The translations under genes and the position numbers were made by a program. Below are positions 47,529 through 58,936 of a stretch of 64,000 nt of DNA, piece after piece; position 1 is the stretch's first letter, and every line of letters begins with the position of its first letter. Source of the stretch: Tetradesmus obliquus (Eukaryota; Chlorophyta; Chlorophyceae; Sphaeropleales; Scenedesmaceae); the NCBI GenBank assembly GCA_030272155.1, contig CP126193.1, forward strand, positions 4,216,001 through 4,280,000, written 5' to 3'. The notes beneath the pieces are model-generated. The model was not told the origin of the DNA and ran no database searches. It saw nothing but the letters and a program-made list of their open reading frames with translations.

Positions 47529-49123
47529 GGCTGAGGCATGCACGCATTGGGTCAGCTTCAGCAACGGGCGCAGTCCTGCTTTTGCCGTGGCTGTTGTTGC
47601 TAGACGCGGTTTTGTTGTGTTTGACTGCACTGCTGAAGTGTCTGCTTGAGTCGTTGAGGGGGCAGTCATAGGCAGGGGCTGTACAGGGGCGCATCTGTAG
47701 CTAGATGTGGGACAGGGCTTTGTGGCTATCAGCTGTGGGGCTGTTGCTGAGGCGGTTGTTGCAAACTCGTTGCTTTGCTTTGACGGTGATCTGTTTGGTT
47801 CATCTGTGGATACGTGTGACACGTTTGCTTGCTTCACCATCTGTGCAAATGGCCTCCCTGCGCACATGGTCCTGTTGTGTATAATTTGCTGCACGAGCTG
47901 TTGGGCATGTACGGCTGTGATGACGGCATGGACGTTCCTCAGCATGGGCCGCCACCTCTGCCGCAGTGCCCACGCTAGGTCGTGTGTGCATGCCAGTGCA
48001 TGTACCTGACATGTACATAGTCCCAAACCCTTTGTACAGCTTGTTGGCTGAGTTGTTGCCAGTTGTAGTTGGGTTGTAGTTGTTCTGCAGCTTTGAAGTT
48101 GCCCTCCAGCGCCTGTGCAGTAGTTGCAGGCTGTGGAACACCCTGTGTTGTTTGTTGGTGTCCTGCAAGCGGCTGCTGAGGAGGCAAGGCCTTGGGAGCA
48201 CTCCAGGCTGTTTGGCAGCGGTGCAGTGCTCTGCTGGTCACACACACGATCAGCTACTGTATGTTAACTGGCGCTGTGACTCACAGCAGGTTCGGAACCT
48301 GCTGATACGCTGTGTGTGCCCAGCATTCAGGCAGCTGGCATTACACGCGTGCTGTCTTCGCATCTGCTGTCAACGGCGGTGCTGGGTTGGGACCCAGCCC
48401 TGGACCTGACAGCACATGCAAAGAAACTCACTCATGTTTGATCATCGAGGCACGTTGCCAGAAGCCGCGGTTGGGCTGATGGGTATGTGGCTGTTCATCT
48501 GTTGACTCTGCAGCGTTGTACTGCTGGCGTGTTGGCGCACTGGACATGTCTCTACTGAACTGGGCTGGTGCGGGTCAGCTTCGGCTGGCTGTGTGTCACT
48601 GTGGGAGATGCAGCACCAGCGCCTGGCAATGTATCAGGCCAGAGCTGTTCAGCCGCCTGACTTGTGTTGACAGTCATATTTTCACCTTCATAGACCTGAC
48701 AACAGCATATTGGGAGTGTTTCTCCGCACGTTTGAGTGGCTTTGTCAGGCCGGACTGGCAAACATCAAACTTGGACAAGCCAATTGTCTGGCGACCTGCG
48801 TCTGAGGTTCCAGGTGCATGCAGTTATCGAGCATCCATTCATATATCATGGAAAGGCTTTTGAATGGCTTGGATTGCAGTGGCTGGCCCAGAATACCACC
48901 TTGGGAAACCCTGGTTATGTGCCTCGACAATGTCCGATGTGGCAGGCTGCTATTTGCACATCCAGCACCGGGCAAGATCTCGATGCAGCTTCAGCCGTCC
49001 GTAAAGACACTCAAGAGGCTGCTGCATAGCTTCAGCTCTTTATTGATCGCTCCTGTGTCTTGCCATCTGTCTTGCCTCCTTCCCGCATGTCGACGAACTA
49101 GAACTTCTCCTTTCGTCCCAGAA
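47529..49123. other. Intergenic, nothing supported
   Basis: Long stop-free stretches occur on both strands (notably minus 47247-48245) but they overlap the last exon of the NifS-like gene, start at non-ATG codons and have Thr/Ala/Gln-skewed sequence without family likeness. No RNA gene seen. Confidence 0.4.
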
Positions 49124-50080
49124 ATGCAAAAAGCAGTGCTCTGTGGGCTGCTGCTGGCGTGCCTAGGAGCAGCAGCAGGTGCTTCCCTAGCTTACAAGCA
49201 GCACTTGCACTTGTTCGGCGCCAAGGCAGAGAAAAAGACTCGACTTAAGAAAGCGAATATGAATGCAGCTCCATGCATAGACAAGCTTCGTGTGTTGGAG
49301 CAGCAGTGAGTGGTGTGTCCAAGCGTGTTCTGATGGCCATTGCCTTGCTCGTGATGCCGCGCAGGCGTCACAGTATCTTCTCCAGGTGGAGCGGGCCATG
49401 CGTTGCTGTTTAGGGACCATGTGGTGCTCAAGAAGGACTTCAAGGTGGGTGGGCTAGCCGAGCCTCTCCGCATGCTCGCAGTGCACCAGCTGCGCACTCT
49501 GCATCTCGCCATGCCTTAAAACGCTTGATCTGCACGGCTAGCTTCATGCACGCTGGTCGGCGGGGCTGGGCAAGCTACTGACACCGTGTCACTGATGCTT
49601 TGGAACCACTCGGAACTGCTGCTGCCTGGCATCAGGACTTCCCCACCACAGCAATGACCTTTGAGGCATGGGTCAGCTCCTCAGACTTCTGCCACGCTGG
49701 TGAGAGTCTGTTGCACAGCAGCAGCAGGAGCCCAGCATCGCAGGCTGGCAGCTCAGGGCAACAGCAGCACACACCCGCTGGTGCCGGGCACTAGGGCTTT
49801 GGCAGCTTGCAAGCTGAACACGCGCTTTCAGAATTTGTGTATGGCTTTTTCTATGGCTGCTGTCTTGTGGAACCTGTTAAAAAAGCAAGGCGTGTGCATG
49901 CTACAACAGCACACAATGTGCTTGTTGCTGCAAGCAAAGCTTGAAGTACAGTGGCAGCAGCGCCTGCCCTGCAAGGCCCAGCCTTGGCAGGGAAGGGAGT
50001 CTAGCATGGATGCCGCTGCAGCGGGCGTGAGGGCTGCTTGCACTGCCAACGGGCTGGGGCAGATGCGGGGTTGCAGCCGG

Positions 50081-50116
<36 letters not shown>

Positions 50117-50445
50117 GTCATCTGAAGCATGTCAGCAAAGCCCAGGGGCAGGCAGTGCAACTGGTAGCTATGATTAGGTTTATGTTTGCGGAAGCGCCGC
50201 GCAGCGGCTTGCAGTGCTGATATGCGGCTGCCGCATGTGTGCTGTGCTGCTGCTGCTGTAGGCACCATCATGTCATACGCCAAGGACAGCAAGTCTACAG
50301 ATGACAACCAGCGCATTGCAGATTTCAACCACTTTGTCATCTTTGACCCACGCAACTTGTTGGCGTGCCATGACGTGAGTGGCGCGAGCTGGAGTGTCAT
50401 TTGACAGGGCGGCAGCACAGCATGCCTGGAGCTTGTGCAGCAGCT

Positions 50446-50482
<37 letters not shown>

Positions 50483-51378
50483 CAGCATGGATTGGCGCCA
50501 ACAGCAGCAATATTAGTAATGTAATGCAACAGGCTGGAACAGTGTGATGGGCAGTGGCAGCAGCCCAGCAGCACTTGTATCACGCAGCAGCAATGCTTCC
50601 GATCCGCCACGCTGCCACGCCTTTGCTCACTCGCCATTCTGTGATGCCTATGCACACCCGTTGCTTTGCCTACTGTTGCACTTACTCCCACTGCAGTTCA
50701 AGTACATTGACTTGAAGCCTGACCCCAAGAACGAGTCGTGCCACGCCAGCTACTGGAACGTGAGCAAGCTGGACACCACAGCAAAGTATGTGGAGCGTGA
50801 CGGCCAGTGGCACCACCTGGCGGTGTCCTGGTCAACTGCTGACGAGGGGTTGACCAAGATCTACTGGGACGGGCTGCTGGTGGCGAGTGCCTACAGCCAC
50901 AAGACGCAGCCGCTGGAGCCGGGAGGCGCCTTCATGCTGGGCGCGGAGCAGGTGGGGCTGGGTGGATTGGTGGGCGATTGCTGTGCGGCATGTGCTGCTG
51001 CAACAGAGCAGGTGCAGCGCTGGAGGGCTCACCTGGCATGCTCAGTTAGGTATCAACTGCTGAAACCCTTGTACTAACGCTGGCATATACTTGTCTGTAA
51101 CCTTGCCTCGCTGCCGCAGGACTGCTTTGGCGGCTGCACCGACCCCAGCCAGGGCTTCTACGGCATGATGGACGAGGTGCGCATCTGGAAGACGGTGCGC
51201 AGCCAGGACGACATCATCCGCCACATGCGCTGGGCCTCCGGGCTGGAGAACAACGCAGACCTGATCGCGTACTGGCAGTTCAACGACCCCGACAGCGACA
51301 ACGGGCAGTTCAGGTGCGGCTGTGGGTGCAGCGGCATGCACAGCAAGCGGCAAGCGGTGTTGCGGGCAGGATGGCAGC

Positions 51379-51413
<35 letters not shown>

Positions 51414-51553
51414 CACTGGCCGCAGTAGAAGTGACCTGCCGGCCATGCCTGGCTTACAGCTCCAGGCGTGCTCCTGCAGCTGCACCTAGTGCATCAATCT
51501 ACGCAGTGGCTAATGTCAGCTCGCTCTACAATCTCGCACCTGCTGATACATTC

Positions 51554-51585
<32 letters not shown>

Positions 51586-51987
51586 GCTGCTGCTGCTAGG
51601 CGCCACGTGATCGCCAAGGACTCCTCGGGCAAGGGCAACGACCTGTCGCTGCTGAGCAGCCCCTCCCGCATGGACACGGAGATCAAATCAGGGGGCAACG
51701 CGCTGCGCACCGGCAGTTTGAATTTCAAAAACAACGTGGCGCTCAACAAGGCGGTGAAGGGCATGCCTGAGAAGAGCTTCAGCGTGGAGTTCTGGGCACG
51801 CAGCAAGAAGCTGGACAGCAACAAGCCTGACATGCAGGTGCGGGGCGGTGGCGGGCTGCCTGGCTGTGTCTATAATTCTCACTGTTGACTCTTGTGTATT
51901 GATGCTAGTTGGTGGCAGCAGAGCCAGAGCAAGTGGCGTTGATGCTGTCAAAGGTGCCGTGTGAGCAAGCGGATGCTGAAGCCATGC

Positions 51988-52039
<52 letters not shown>

Positions 52040-55000
52040 TGCAGGAGAAGTTTGCGCAGATCTTCAGCTATGCCGCGCAGCACGCCACAGACGTGGACGG
52101 CGGGCCTGACTTCATGGACGATGCTATCCGCATTGAGAGGTGCGGGCAGCAGCTGCAGCAGCAGCAGCGACAGTGGCAGCAGCAATGCAGCACAGCATGA
52201 GCAGCTGTGTGCATGATGTGTGACGACAGCCTAGGCAGCAGCAGCTGCAGTGGTTGCTGGCAGGCACAACCAGGGGCCAATGTTACACCTGCAGCAGCAT
52301 GAGCAGTAGCATGAACAGAACATTTGAAGCTCTTCTGATCACTGACTGTGCTGAACAGCAGAAGCAGAAGCAGGGATGGGTGTTGCTGCTGTACTGCATG
52401 CGTTGGCCTGCTTGTGGCCTTTGAGTGCGCTGTGTTGCTGTTGCTTGCCCGTCTGTTACTCGTATCTCAAACTCGTATCATTAAACAACCACAAACTCCG
52501 TGTTCCTGCAGGTACCTGGAGGACTTCAGCAGCAGGCTGGGTGACGCCAAGGCCACCTCCACGCGCGGCGCCATCAGCGTGCACATCAACTCCAACGAGC
52601 ACACAGACAGCACGCACGCGCAGAACTGGATCGACTTCGACGCGCAGTGGTGAGGCCGCGTTACGCACCACCAGCTGCGCAGCTGCAGCAGCTATTCTAG
52701 CCGGAGCTTGCTGCTTTATGCCCTCTGCTGCGGTGTGCGTCTTGCACGTGACACTCCTCACCCTCCCTGCCACACCACGCGCCACGCGCAATCCTGTCAT
52801 CGTCTCTCATTTCCTGCAGGCTTGATAGCGAGTGGCACCACGTGGCTGTCACCTGGAGCTACGATGACGGCGTCACCCGCATGTACCTTGACGGCACGCC
52901 CAAGACGGCCTTCTGGAAGAACAGCGGCGGCATGCTGGACGACAAGCCAGCCAGCCAAGGCGGCGTGGACCCCAGCCTTGCAGCACGCACGGCACGCAGC
53001 CAGACAGGCAGCCTGGTGCTCGGACAGGTGCGCAGATTGGTGCAATTTGTTTGTTTGTGCATCGTTAGGAGGTGGTTGCGTTGTTCTTGCATGCATCTGC
53101 GTTGTTTTTGCATGCATTTGTGTACGGGTGCCGTGCAGCACGGTTGCCGGACGACAAGCCGGCCAGCCAGGGCGGCGTGGACCCCAGCCTTGCGGCACGC
53201 ACGGCGCGCAGCCAGACAGGCAGCCTGGTGCTGGGACAGGTGCGCAGAGTGGTGCAGCGGCGTGGGGCTGCGTAGGGTGTGGCTCATCTGCCCTTGCATT
53301 TTCGAATGGGTTCACACAGGGCTGCATGGACTGCACACTCCTAGTCCTTGCAGGCTAGACGGTGCCCATGTTGCTGCTCGTAGTTTCTGACCTGCATATG
53401 CCGTTCCGGTGTACGTGTGTTTCACCGGCTGCAGGACCAAGACTGCCCTGGCGGCTGCTTCAGCCCCTCCAACAGCTACAATGGGGAGCTGGCGGTGCTG
53501 CGCATCTGGGACCGCGTGCTGTCAGCAGATGACGTCAAGCGCAACATGGTGCGGGAGCGGCCAGACAGCGAGGCTGGGCTGGTGGGTCTGTACATCTTTG
53601 ATGCGGAGGGGGCCAAGGCCAGCGCAGCAGGGGAGCCCGTGGCGACTGACCGCAGCGGTGAGTAGCAGCGGTGTTTGAGGATGTGTTTGGGTGCGGTGGA
53701 GAGGCGGATGTGCTTGCAGGGTTGGCAGTCGGGTGTGGGCAGCGGGGCTACATAATCAGGGTTGGGGGTGGCGTGGGATGTGCGTGGATTCCTCGTCTGT
53801 TGTCGCTGTACAATGTCTGCTGCGCTTGGCTCACCATGCTTGGCTCACCATGCTGTGCTGCTGTGCCTGCTGTGTACGCAACATTCTCGTCACCCCCCTG
53901 CAGCCAACAAGAACCACCTGGAGCTGCGCAGCAATGCTCACACGCTGTGCCTGCTGTGTGCGTGCTGCGTACCTGCCGCTCGTGCAACATTCTCATTCCT
54001 CCTTGCAGCCAACAAGAACCACCTGGAGCTGCGCAGCAATGCGCCGCAGTGGGTCTACTCCTACGCGCCGCTGGTCAAGCCAGACGGCACGCCAGTGGAC
54101 CCCCCGGCAGCCGGCGCAGCAGGCTATGCGCTGGCGCTGCATGACAGACAGGTGCGGCTGGGGAGGGGGTGCTGCTGCTGCTGCTTCTGCCGCCCCTGCT
54201 GAGGTGTAGCAGTCATGCCAGCCTTGATGCTGCACTGTGCCGGCAACTGATTGCTTCGTGCAGCACTGCGTGAGAAAGTCCAGCACAGGTGCGCCTACTG
54301 AAACTGTCGGCGCCTTTGCTGCTGCTGCTGCTGCTGCCGGCTGCAGGTGCTGATCCTGCCCAATTTCCAGGACTTCCCCAGTGACGCGATCACGGTGGAG
54401 TTTTGGATGATGAGCGTGGACACGTGCCGGCCCGGCGTGCCCTTCAGCTACGCGGTGGGGCAGTATGAGAAGGAGGACAACAGCTTCCTCATCTTCAACT
54501 ACAACAGCTTGTGAGTGGGCAATTTCAAACGGCTGCAATTGGATTCCATCCATTGCTTTGGTTTGATGGCTGGCCTGGCTGTGTGTTTTGGTTGTGTTTA
54601 GTGATTGAAATTGAAAACTGATTAGTGAGGCGTGTGGCGTGTCCTGGCAGCTGTGCTGGCTGCGGTGCGCTGTTCTTCGCAAAATGCACTGCTGCTGGCA
54701 CTCTCTCCCTGTTGTTGACCTGCACCACTTCATCTCTCCCAACCTTTTGCAGCGGCGTGAGTGTGATGGAGGATGAGGGCACGCTGGCCGACCACCTGTC
54801 AGGCGTGGCCGCCACTGACGGCCAGTGGCACCACGTGGCGGTCACCTGGGAGAGCAGCAGCGGCAGTGTTATCCTGTACCTGGACAGCCGTGAGGTGTGG
54901 CGGGTCACGCGCGGCAAGGGCAAGAAGATCCCCAGCGGGGGCACGCTGGTCATCGGGCGCGAGCAGGTGGGTTTATTATGTGACATAGAGGTTTGAAGAC

Positions 55001-56613
55001 GGAACGGTGGGAAGATGAGGGAGCTGAGGAGCTACATCAGGGTGATTGGTAGCTGGATTGGTAGCTGGAGGTGCAGGGCTGTGTCATGCATCGCTGTCAC
55101 AGATGCTGTGCATGACACAGGACAGCTGCATGCAGGGACGCAGTCAGATGCTGCCGTGCGTTTTGGATGCTGACCATTTTCTGCAAAGTTTAGTGCCCGT
55201 GTTCCTCTCCTTGCTTCTGCTCCTACAGGACTGCAAGGGCGGCTGCTTCGACTCTGCATCCGGCGCCGCGGGCAAGGTGTCTGTTGTGGATGACCAGGAG
55301 TACGGGCCGCAGGACTTCTTCGGCTTGATTGAGGAGATGCGCGTGTGGCGCGTGGTGCGCACGCCCGAGCAGATCAGGCAGGGCATGATCGCTGACGATG
55401 GGCGCGGCTCGGGCGGCAGCTTTGATGGGCCGGGCATTGACAAGGACCACAAGGGTGAGCAAGGATGCTTGATGATGCTTGATGGTGCGTGTTTAGTGAG
55501 TAGCCTGGCTGTATTTCTGGGGGCTGGTTGGCACAATGTTTGTCGCTGACAGAAGGTGGCATTTGGGGTACAACATGCTGCCGAAGACTGGTACAGGTTT
55601 GCGCCGTCCGTTGTGTTGTCTGTCAGGCTGTTCATTGCGCACCAATTTTGCTGACGGCACCATGCTGCTGCTGCTGCTGCTACAGACCTGGTGGCCTACT
55701 GGGACTTCAACAGCGGCGCCGGCTACAGCATCAAGGACATCACCAACCACGGCCACGACCTCATCGCAGCACAACCCCCGCGCTGGGAGGTCGTGCGCTG
55801 GCTGTCCAACTGCGGCAACGGCGTCGTCGAGGGCGCCGAGCAATGCGACGATGGCGATACTGTGGACGGTGATGGCTGCAGCAGCTCCTGCAAGATCGAG
55901 CGTGGCTGGAGCTGCAGCGGGAACCCCAGCAAGTGCGTACAAGGGGGCGGCGGCGGCGGACCCCCTACGCCTGCGCCAGCACCTACCCCAGAGCCGAGGC
56001 CCACCCCGAGGCCTGCGGGCCCATCTGGTGGTGGTGGCAGCCATGCTGATGCGGCGGCGGGTGGCGGGAAGAAGCACGCCAGCGGCGGCAGCATTGCTGC
56101 TGCGGTGCTGGTGCCTGTGTTTGTGGCGGTGATGTGCGGCATGCTGTTTGCGTACCGGCACGCGGTGTACGAGCAGTTCCCGCAGGTGGGTGGTGCGGTG
56201 CTGGTGGTGGTGCGGTTTATGCCAGTGTGCAGTTTTGGGTGTTATGCGTTGCGGCATGCTGGAGCTAGCTAGCAGGCTGTCTTAATCGCTTTGAAGCGCT
56301 GCAAATGAGTGGTGAGTAACGGTTTGCAGCGTCTGTTACCATGTGCAGCGATCAAGCCCCTCGCTGGCCATCATCACCTGCTGCTGCTGCTGTTGCTGCT
56401 GTCGTGGCCCTCCCGTTTGCTTCGCAGGTGGAGTCTGCTGTGCAGTCGCTGCAGGCAGCAGTAGGCGGTGTGCTGCACAAGCCTGGCGGCTCGCGCTACG
56501 CTGCACTCTCGCTTGACCCTGAGGAGCTGGACATCAGCCCAGAGTTCCTTAGCCCTACGCCTGCACGGCCGCCTGGCGGCAGCGGGCCTTACTCGCCCAT
56601 GCCTGACCTGTGA
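49124..56613 (+). CDS. Type-I membrane protein with three LamG-like modules and a Myxo-type Cys repeat
   Basis: Seventeen-exon model: 49124-49305, 49414-49444, 49636-49699, 50262-50374, 50697-50951, 51120-51313, 51600-51837, 52045-52139, 52512-52649, 52820-53027, 53435-53657, 54009-54151, 54347-54510, 54753-54966, 55229-55454, 55686-56185, 56428-56613; about 1057 residues. Signal peptide VLCGLLLACLGAAAGA. Three concanavalin/LamG-like modules (roughly 62-280, 310-580, 600-860) each show FEAW/VEFW, GQWHH-AV-W or SEWHHVAVTW, then a Cys-Gly motif (DCFGGC, DCPGGC, DCKGGC) and an R-W helix (DEVRIWKTVRS, LRIWDRVLS, EEMRVWRVVRT). Residues ~872-913 (CGNGVVEGAEQCDDGD, then CSSSC) match the Myxococcus-type Cys repeat/DUF4215. 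A Pro/Gly linker, a TM segment (~966-986) and a ~70-residue cytosolic tail follow. Likely cell-surface carbohydrate or protein binding; no enzyme motif seen. Exon 2 (31 nt) is the least certain. Confidence 0.88.
53149..53258 (+). repeat. Copy of LamG-gene exon 10 end plus donor, in intron 10
   Basis: About 110 bp nearly identical to 52937-53046, offset 212 bp, covering the last ~90 nt of exon 10 and its GTGCGCAG donor. An upstream AG (53138) would give a 101-nt exon that breaks the frame, so it is probably not a normal exon. Confidence 0.9.
53880..53937 (+). repeat. Copy of LamG-gene exon 12 acceptor and start, in intron 11
   Basis: Matches 53985-54042 at an offset of 105 bp, including CTGCAG/CTTGCAG acceptor and the exon start encoding ANKNHLELRSNA. 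Use of the upstream acceptor keeps the frame open and adds 35 residues. Confidence 0.9.
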
Positions 56614-56750
56614 GCAGCTAGCTGCACGGCAACCGCACAGTAGCAGTTGGGAGCAGCTAGCTGGATGCGAGCAGCATTCAAGAGGTGGATGTTTGGATGG
56701 GCTGGGGTTGGAAGGGTGCTGTTGGGGTGTAGGTAGATGGGAGGTTGCCG

Positions 56751-56887
56751 CTGCACTCTCGCTTTGACCCTGAGGAGCTGGACATCAGCCCAGAGTTCCT
56801 TAGCCCCACACCCGCACGGCCGCCTGGCGGCAGCGGGCCCTACTCGCCCATGCCTGACAACCTGTGAGCAGCTAGCTGCATGGCAGC
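56751..56887 (+). repeat. Downstream copy of LamG-gene last-exon end, stop and 3' UTR
   Basis: Matches 56501-56633 with few substitutions, a +1 T (frameshift) and a 3-nt insertion before the stop. It includes LDPEELDISPEFL coding sequence, TGA and the GCAGCTAGCTGCA palindrome just after it. Confidence 0.93.
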
Positions 56888-57125
56888 AGTTGGCACGCGG
56901 GTGTGGGCGGCTGTAAGCAGCTGAACTGCAGCTGTACAGCAGCAGCTGGTGAACCTCTGAGCAGCAGCCGGCAGCTGCATGTGCGCAGCTGCACAGCAGC
57001 TGTACTGCAGCTGCTCGTGGGCAGCTGCACAGCAGCTGCGCAGCTTCAGGCAGCTGGTTGTGGGCAGCTGCACAGCAGCAGGCAGCTGCATGTGCGCAGC
57101 TGTACAGAAGCAGCTGGCTGGATTT
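56881..57125. repeat. CAGCTG-rich imperfect repeat
   Basis: Many GCAGCTGCACAGCAGCTG-type units. CAGCTG is self-complementary, so the stretch can fold extensively on either strand. Non-coding. Confidence 0.8.
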
Positions 57126-58727
57126 GAGCAGCAGCGAACAGCTGCATGGTTCCGATGGTTGGGTTGGCCTGGGGGTGGAAGGGTGCTGTGTGGGGGCGTA
57201 GGTAGATGGGAGGAAGTGCCGCGCTGTATGTTTGCAGCTGCCAGGGTGGTGTGTGTGGTGTGAGCTGGTTGATCTGGGGGTGGTGTGTGGTGTGTGTATA
57301 TGGGAGTTGGGGGAGGTTTGACAAGGGGCTGAGCTGTGGCAGCATGCATGAGCGGCAGTAGGTGTAGATGGCAGAGGTGTGTGGGGACCAACCAGCAGCT
57401 GGCGTGGTGTGCAGCTGGCACTGCGCTTGTGGTGGCGCTGACGAGTTGACTACTACTAGCTTGCTGGGTAACGGTAGTCTGGTGTTGAGTTGCAATCGCA
57501 GAGCAGCTTAGGTTGTTGTTGGGGGCAGCACTCGCGGCAGGGTGCTATAGGCATGGGGGTTGTGTAACAGTGTGTTAGTTGCATAGACTAGGACAAAGCA
57601 CAGCAGCGGTTTTGCAGCGTGCCGCGGGGTTCTGCAGGCTGGGCTTTTTGAAAGCTGCAGCCACCTTCTGGTGCTGGTACTGCATGTGTGCATCTCTGTA
57701 CATTGTTTTCAGGGCTGTGCTGCCCCGTTGCTGGGGCCTTACATCAAGGGCAGGCCCGTACTGCTTTATACGTACTGCTTTTTTGCACATACTGCTGCGC
57801 TGCACAGCCGCAGCAGCCTGCATGGCACCACACCTACATAAGTGGCAGACTTATGTATGGGCATGTAATTGTAAGGAACAGCAGCATGTCGTGCTGTGAT
57901 GTTTCTGGTCCGGTGTCTGTGCATTACTTTGTGCTTTGTGCAGTTTGCAGGTGCTGCGTGCATTGGGCTTGCTAGGGTTGGCTACAGCGCCTGCATCAAT
58001 GTGTGTTGCAGAGACGGCGAGCTCTCGCTCTTACCATAATACTCAGCCAGTCACAGCTGGAACATATTGCTGCACTGGCACTTATAGGCACCTATAGCTA
58101 TGCATGGTATCATCTTGGACATCAGAGTGTAACATGTATTAGGTGTGTGCCCTGCTCAGAGCATTTTGCCACGGGTCTGCTCTGCTTGCTGTGGCAGGCA
58201 CATAACAGCAATTGGCCTTTACAGTTTGTGGTGTATGCAGATGTACATTGATTTCTGACGCTGCATGCATAGCTTCTGTTGTGGTTGGAGGTGGCGATGG
58301 TATGTGTGCTAGCACACTTTGTAACCTGCTGGAACTCATATGACATGAGGTCACGAGCTGATCACCTATATGCCGCGTGATGCTGCCCTGCTGCCATTGA
58401 TTGGTGAGAAACTGCACCGAAGTGGTGCACATACAGCACTGGGGTACACCCATATATGTCAACCAAGAAACACGCAGCACGCCACCAGGATGGCACATGA
58501 ACTCCTTAGATCAGATCCACGCTGGTCAGCAGTAACTGGAACGTCCTGTTACATGCTAAGCTACTAGCTGTCATAGTATGACAAGCTGCCGCAGCCGTTG
58601 CACAACCCGCACTTCATACGTCAGTTTCTTAGTCCCCGCTGCTATGCACACTTTCAGCTGCCTTGCCAGTGCTATGTGATCACTCTCTGACAGGCTCATC
58701 ATGCGTCCGCTCCAGCCACTGTTGTCG

Positions 58728-58773
<46 letters not shown>

Positions 58774-58836
58774 AGGCGGCGGCGGCGGCTGGCGCCACCT
58801 GATGCTGTTGCTGCTGTTGCTGTTGCTGCTGGCGGC

Positions 58837-58896
58837 TCACTCGTTCTTGATTCGCTCCAGCAGCTCCGTCAGCTCCCCAGACTGGTATGCCTCTGC

Positions 58897-58936
<40 letters not shown>

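Larger units (their letters stand above)
56614..58836. other. Convergent intergenic region
   Basis: Between the ends of the LamG gene and the glutaredoxin gene. Holds the duplicate of the LamG last exon (56751-56887) and a CAGCTG-rich stretch. No gene supported in 57130-58836. Confidence 0.5.

Noticed and set aside
47247..48245. 333-codon open frame on the minus strand
   Set aside because: Starts at a non-ATG codon, runs antisense through the last exon of the NifS-like gene, and has Thr/Ala/Gln-biased sequence with no family likeness. Best explained as an opposite-strand shadow and chance opening.
48546..48863. 105-codon ATG frame upstream of the LamG gene
   Set aside because: No family likeness, atypical composition and no splice partners.
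49828..50691. 288-codon minus-strand frame
   Set aside because: Antisense to LamG-gene exon 4 and flanking introns; its Cys/Leu content comes from reading CAG runs in reverse. No domain.
53139..53239. Duplicate of LamG exon 10 as an alternative exon
   Set aside because: The available AG acceptor gives a 101-nt exon that shifts the frame; no AG precedes the in-phase position. More likely a non-functional copy.
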